In this document: in pieces, positions 35,695 to 38,899 of the stretch
Numbering within the stretch: the first letter of the stretch is position 1
How the letters are laid out: every line of letters starts with the position of its first letter
Assembly: GCA_033557835.1 (NCBI GenBank)
Contig: JAWQRO010000449.1
Location: 1-38,899 of the forward strand
Reading direction: 5' to 3'
Source of the DNA: Helochares maculicollis
Lineage: Eukaryota; Arthropoda; Insecta; Coleoptera; Hydrophilidae
Length of the DNA stretch: 38,899 nucleotides
The notes under the pieces: generated by a model
What the model was told of the DNA's origin: nothing
Databases searched by the model: none
What the model saw: only the letters and a program-made list of their open reading frames with translations
Program-made: the position numbers and the translations under genes

Positions 35695-38600
35695 TTATGA
35701 TTTTAAATTGTTAACAATCCAATCCATATAATTGCCCACTTTGGTGTATACTCCAGGATAACCTTCTGTCCCACAAAAAGATAATCCGTATGAAACAACT
35801 CCAGCAAGTAGCCAAATATTTTGTTCATTTCTGATAACTAAACCTCCACCGCTGTCACCTTTGCAGGAATCTTTGCCTGGTACGCCTCCAGCACATAAAT
35901 GACTGTTTGTTACGTTAAACTTTTCTTTGCATGTATCTCGAGGAACTATTGGCAGCTTAAACAAGATCCAAAATGAAACATTGAAGGTTATAATATGACT
36001 GAATTTCTCTTACTGCTAATTTAATTTTGATGACGCTTGCCATTCTTTTTTCGGTAATTCCCCATCCTACAACAGTAGGTTTTCTTCCTATATATTCATT
36101 TGTTAACTCTTCTAGTGACAGAGGCAAACAAACGGGCCGAATAAAATCTGAAATCCAAGAAGAATTAAATTAATTGAATAAAGTTCATATAATTTACTAA
36201 TATTTTTGATTCACTAAAATCCGTTACAAATTTTAAAGAAACACTGCGCTACTTTAAATGCGATTTCAGTTTTGGCAGGAAATAGTAATCTGAATTGTTA
36301 AAAACAAGATAATACAAATCAATTGGCGTAGGTGACCTTCCGTAATGAATCTGCACCAAATAAACAATATTCTTGTCGCGGATAAATCTTTTAAAAGGAA
36401 TAACTTTCCATAAATAAAATCGATAAACAAGGCTTATACATATAATCCCACAAGAACTCGTATTGATGTGTACATGCCGCTCGAAAGTGCCAATGTGATG
36501 ATGCTTAAGTTTGAATGCTCTGCTTTGCTTCATATTTATTTGACTGCCCTCGCTAATGATTATTGTAATTAAACTTTATTGTTAGTAAATTTATAAAAAA
36601 AGGCACTATCTATTAACAGGATGTTTTTTCCATATGGTTGGACAGTTAAAGCTTTGTTAGCAATGAAGGCATTCATCTACAGTAATCTATAGTACAGATA
36701 ACCGTTTTGAGGATCTTGATGGATTGCATTGTAAGAGGCGTACCGATGCTATTGAATACGGAGCTAAGATAAGATTATGTTGAGAAATGCTTTGTTTTGA
36801 CGTGTCGGGTATTTCAATCTTGTAAATCATAATATTTTATATGGGATTTCCATTATTTAATACTTCAGCAAGTTGCTTCAATCTGTGGTTTTCAGTAGTT
36901 CTCATGATATAAAAAAGTATAATCCAAAAAACTAGTACCTGTATATTCAACGTTTCTAATCAGTCTTAAAAGACCTATATCGTTTAATCTTCGTATTGGA
37001 TCGTAACCTTCATGTGGGATTGCGAGATCTATGGGCACATCTATAGGAAGATCGTTGCATTTACCGATTTCTGCATCGCAGTCTGGGTGCTTCGAGTAAT
37101 CGGTTTCTCCAAGGCGTACGCTAACTCTATAACAAATTTATTATTCAGTGTGACAATTTAAAAATCCTCGCAAATGATATGGAAAATGTGAAAAAGCACA
37201 TAAATTTTAGTATGGAGTGGCCCATTTTTTCAAATATTTGCAAATTTGTAGGCGTAACCCTTTCATGAGGGCTCGTTCTAATAAAACTTCCAATATGAAT
37301 GGAATGGGAGAGGGGATTTTGAGTGGCAAATCACTGTAAAGGTGATTCAATTTTCATTGCAATGATATTTTGTTACTTTGGCAGCAAACGTAAAAAAATA
37401 TATTGTTAGTTCTTGCTTAATGTAACTCAATTTCTACCCCCCTATTCTAATTGACGATTACAATCGAACTGAATAATTATTTCCATTTTAAAGACTGCTT
37501 CTTTATTAAGTTGCCTACTTAAAGGGGTAGTAGATGTAAGAAGCGAGAAGTTTTTGTTCGAATTATCTATTGTAATTAATAACCAGTATATTAAATATTG
37601 GTAGATATTATGAACCATTGGTGGAATTTCCTACGCCGTAAGTTGAGCACAGTTGAATTATATTATAATTTCAAAGAATCACAAAGGAAATTACATTTCC
37701 ACAAAATGTATCTGAAGAGAAAAGTTAAGTAGTACATGTTTACACGGTTTTTAGTTAATGCGTTCATTTCAATGTCTCGAATTTGTTTTTAATTTATTAT
37801 TTACGATTATGTAAGTGTGCTAAGCAAGGATGCTATTTTCCATATGCATTATTTAAATAATGACGTATAGAAATGTCGTATACGATGATTTCTAAAAAAG
37901 AATCCAATATTTTGATAGTATGTTCAATTTTATAAGACTACCCATAATATTTTTCATATTTGCTTTTAAAATAGTCTCTTATCTTAATGTACTAGAAGTA
38001 TCTATCAACCTTTAATAACAAACCATACAGATTATATTGGTATTTTAAACAATATGGTACTCCACTCTATTTTGTTTATTAGGAGTAAATCAACAGTTTA
38101 ATAAAACAATCGTGATAGAAGAGTAGACAGAAGCCAAATAATTTATTGGACAGGAAGACTCACCCGATTTTATTCTGGTAGAGTTTTCTTCTGAACAAAG
38201 CTCAAACAGAAAACAATTGGGTTTAAAAAGACGGATTTCAACAAATTTCAGATCGCTGCCGATTCATGTATTTCGTAGTTTGAAAATCCACTTAATTATT
38301 GCTTGCAGAAAAAATGGACTGCTTATTGAACACCGTATAAAAGAATTTTGTTAGTTCTTTGCCTCTGCTGCTGGTTTTGCTAAACTTCTCAAACCAATTA
38401 ATGGCCGTGTTTAGCAATAGCTGAAATGTATACAACATTTTCTTTTAAATATAGCCATTTTTGAGATGCTGAACCAAAAGTCACAAAATATTTGGCACCT
38501 CAATCCTAAGTAGGACTTGTTGCAAAATATTTATATTAATAGCAGGGATGAAAATATTAACATGGATACATTTTTAAAATTAATACCAAGTTGAGTAAAC

Positions 38601-38899
38601 ATGAATATACTTTTATTATGAATATGTAAGGAATACTCACAACCCCCAGTGTCGAATTTCCGACGGTAAGGTGATGCAATGTGCGGCAGTTAAGACGTAT
38701 TTTTGATTTATCAAAGTTCCACCGCAACTGAATTCACGTTTTGCTGTGAAATAATAAATTCTATAAAAATGTAATATGTTTATAAATACGATTATAAGCG
38801 ACTTAGCATCACAAGAAGTTAGAACTTACGTTTTCGATATTGAAGTAGGACCGCCCATGGAAAATCGAATATCTTTGCTTCAGTTCCACCAACTATTTT
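35695..38899 (-). CDS. Serine protease C (trypsin-type, probably CLIP family), 5' part beyond window
   Basis: The last 251 codons of a third paralogue. Exons on the minus strand are 38899-38830 (cut by the window edge), 38743-38641, 37126-36939, 36147-36014 and 35955-35695, all in phase. The visible part begins exactly at the activation residue: Lys, then IVGGTEAKIFDFPW. His is in TAAHC, Asp in LNDIGLLRL and Ser in CKGDSGGGL. The S1 Asp is present (KDSCKGDS), so trypsin-like specificity is expected. The residue after GDSGG is Gly instead of the usual Pro. The extra CLIP-family loop disulfide (DC...KC) is present in exon 37126-36939. The signal peptide and CLIP domain should lie beyond 38899. 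Introns are 86, 1514, 791 and 58 bp. The last coding exon ends close to a mariner insertion. Its role by family is an extracellular cascade protease. Confidence 0.93.

Noticed and set aside
36249..36533. 94-codon minus-strand frame between exons of protease C
   Set aside because: The flanking exons already join in phase across this intron, and the peptide matches no protease segment or other family I recognise.
1..38899. Search for a bacterial-style defence system, CRISPR array or operon
   Set aside because: Introns, poly(A) signals, mariner elements and a eukaryotic tRNA show insect nuclear DNA. No regularly spaced direct repeats or tightly packed prokaryotic genes are present.

Overview
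This is nuclear DNA from an insect, possibly a beetle, though the order is uncertain. It is strongly AT-rich, with genes split by GT-AG introns as short as 50-60 bp. It carries a nuclear tRNA-Glu, a eukaryotic single-chain FGAM synthase, arthropod CLIP-domain serine proteases and three mariner-type (DD34D) elements. Nothing looks bacterial or phage-like, and I found no CRISPR array or operon.

Layout. 1-10.8 kb has no recognisable exon. It holds a broken mariner fragment at about 4.2-4.7 kb and blocks rich in TAATTA-like motifs, and may be the long first intron of the gene whose first coding exon lies on the minus strand at 10.79-11.29 kb (product not recognised). 11.3-15.3 kb is AT-rich and empty apart from a weak small-protein candidate at 15 kb. 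A tRNA-Glu(TTC) sits at 15.4 kb. From 16.0 to 22.2 kb there are two complete minus-strand CLIP serine protease genes, called A (382 aa, 6 coding exons) and B (364 aa, 5 coding exons). About 4 kb of spacer follows, then the phosphoribosylformylglycinamidine synthase gene (1313 aa, 5 coding exons, 26.3-32.6 kb, minus strand) with a dead mariner in its third intron. 32.6-34.3 kb has a candidate promoter E-box and a decayed gag-like zinc knuckle. A second nearly full-length dead mariner occupies 34.3-35.6 kb. A third serine protease, C, runs from 35.7 kb off the right edge.

The exon joins I propose for the four multi-exon genes keep phase at every junction, and the predicted proteins run without a stop. 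Proteases A, B and C share intron positions, so they are tandem paralogues with the purine gene lodged between them. CLIP proteases usually act in haemolymph cascades for Toll activation or melanisation. A and C look like ordinary trypsin-type zymogens. B keeps its catalytic triad, but the basic activation residue is Ala, the S1 Asp is Thr, oxyanion-hole Gly193 is Ser and the S1 rim is shortened. It is the most unusual gene in the window.
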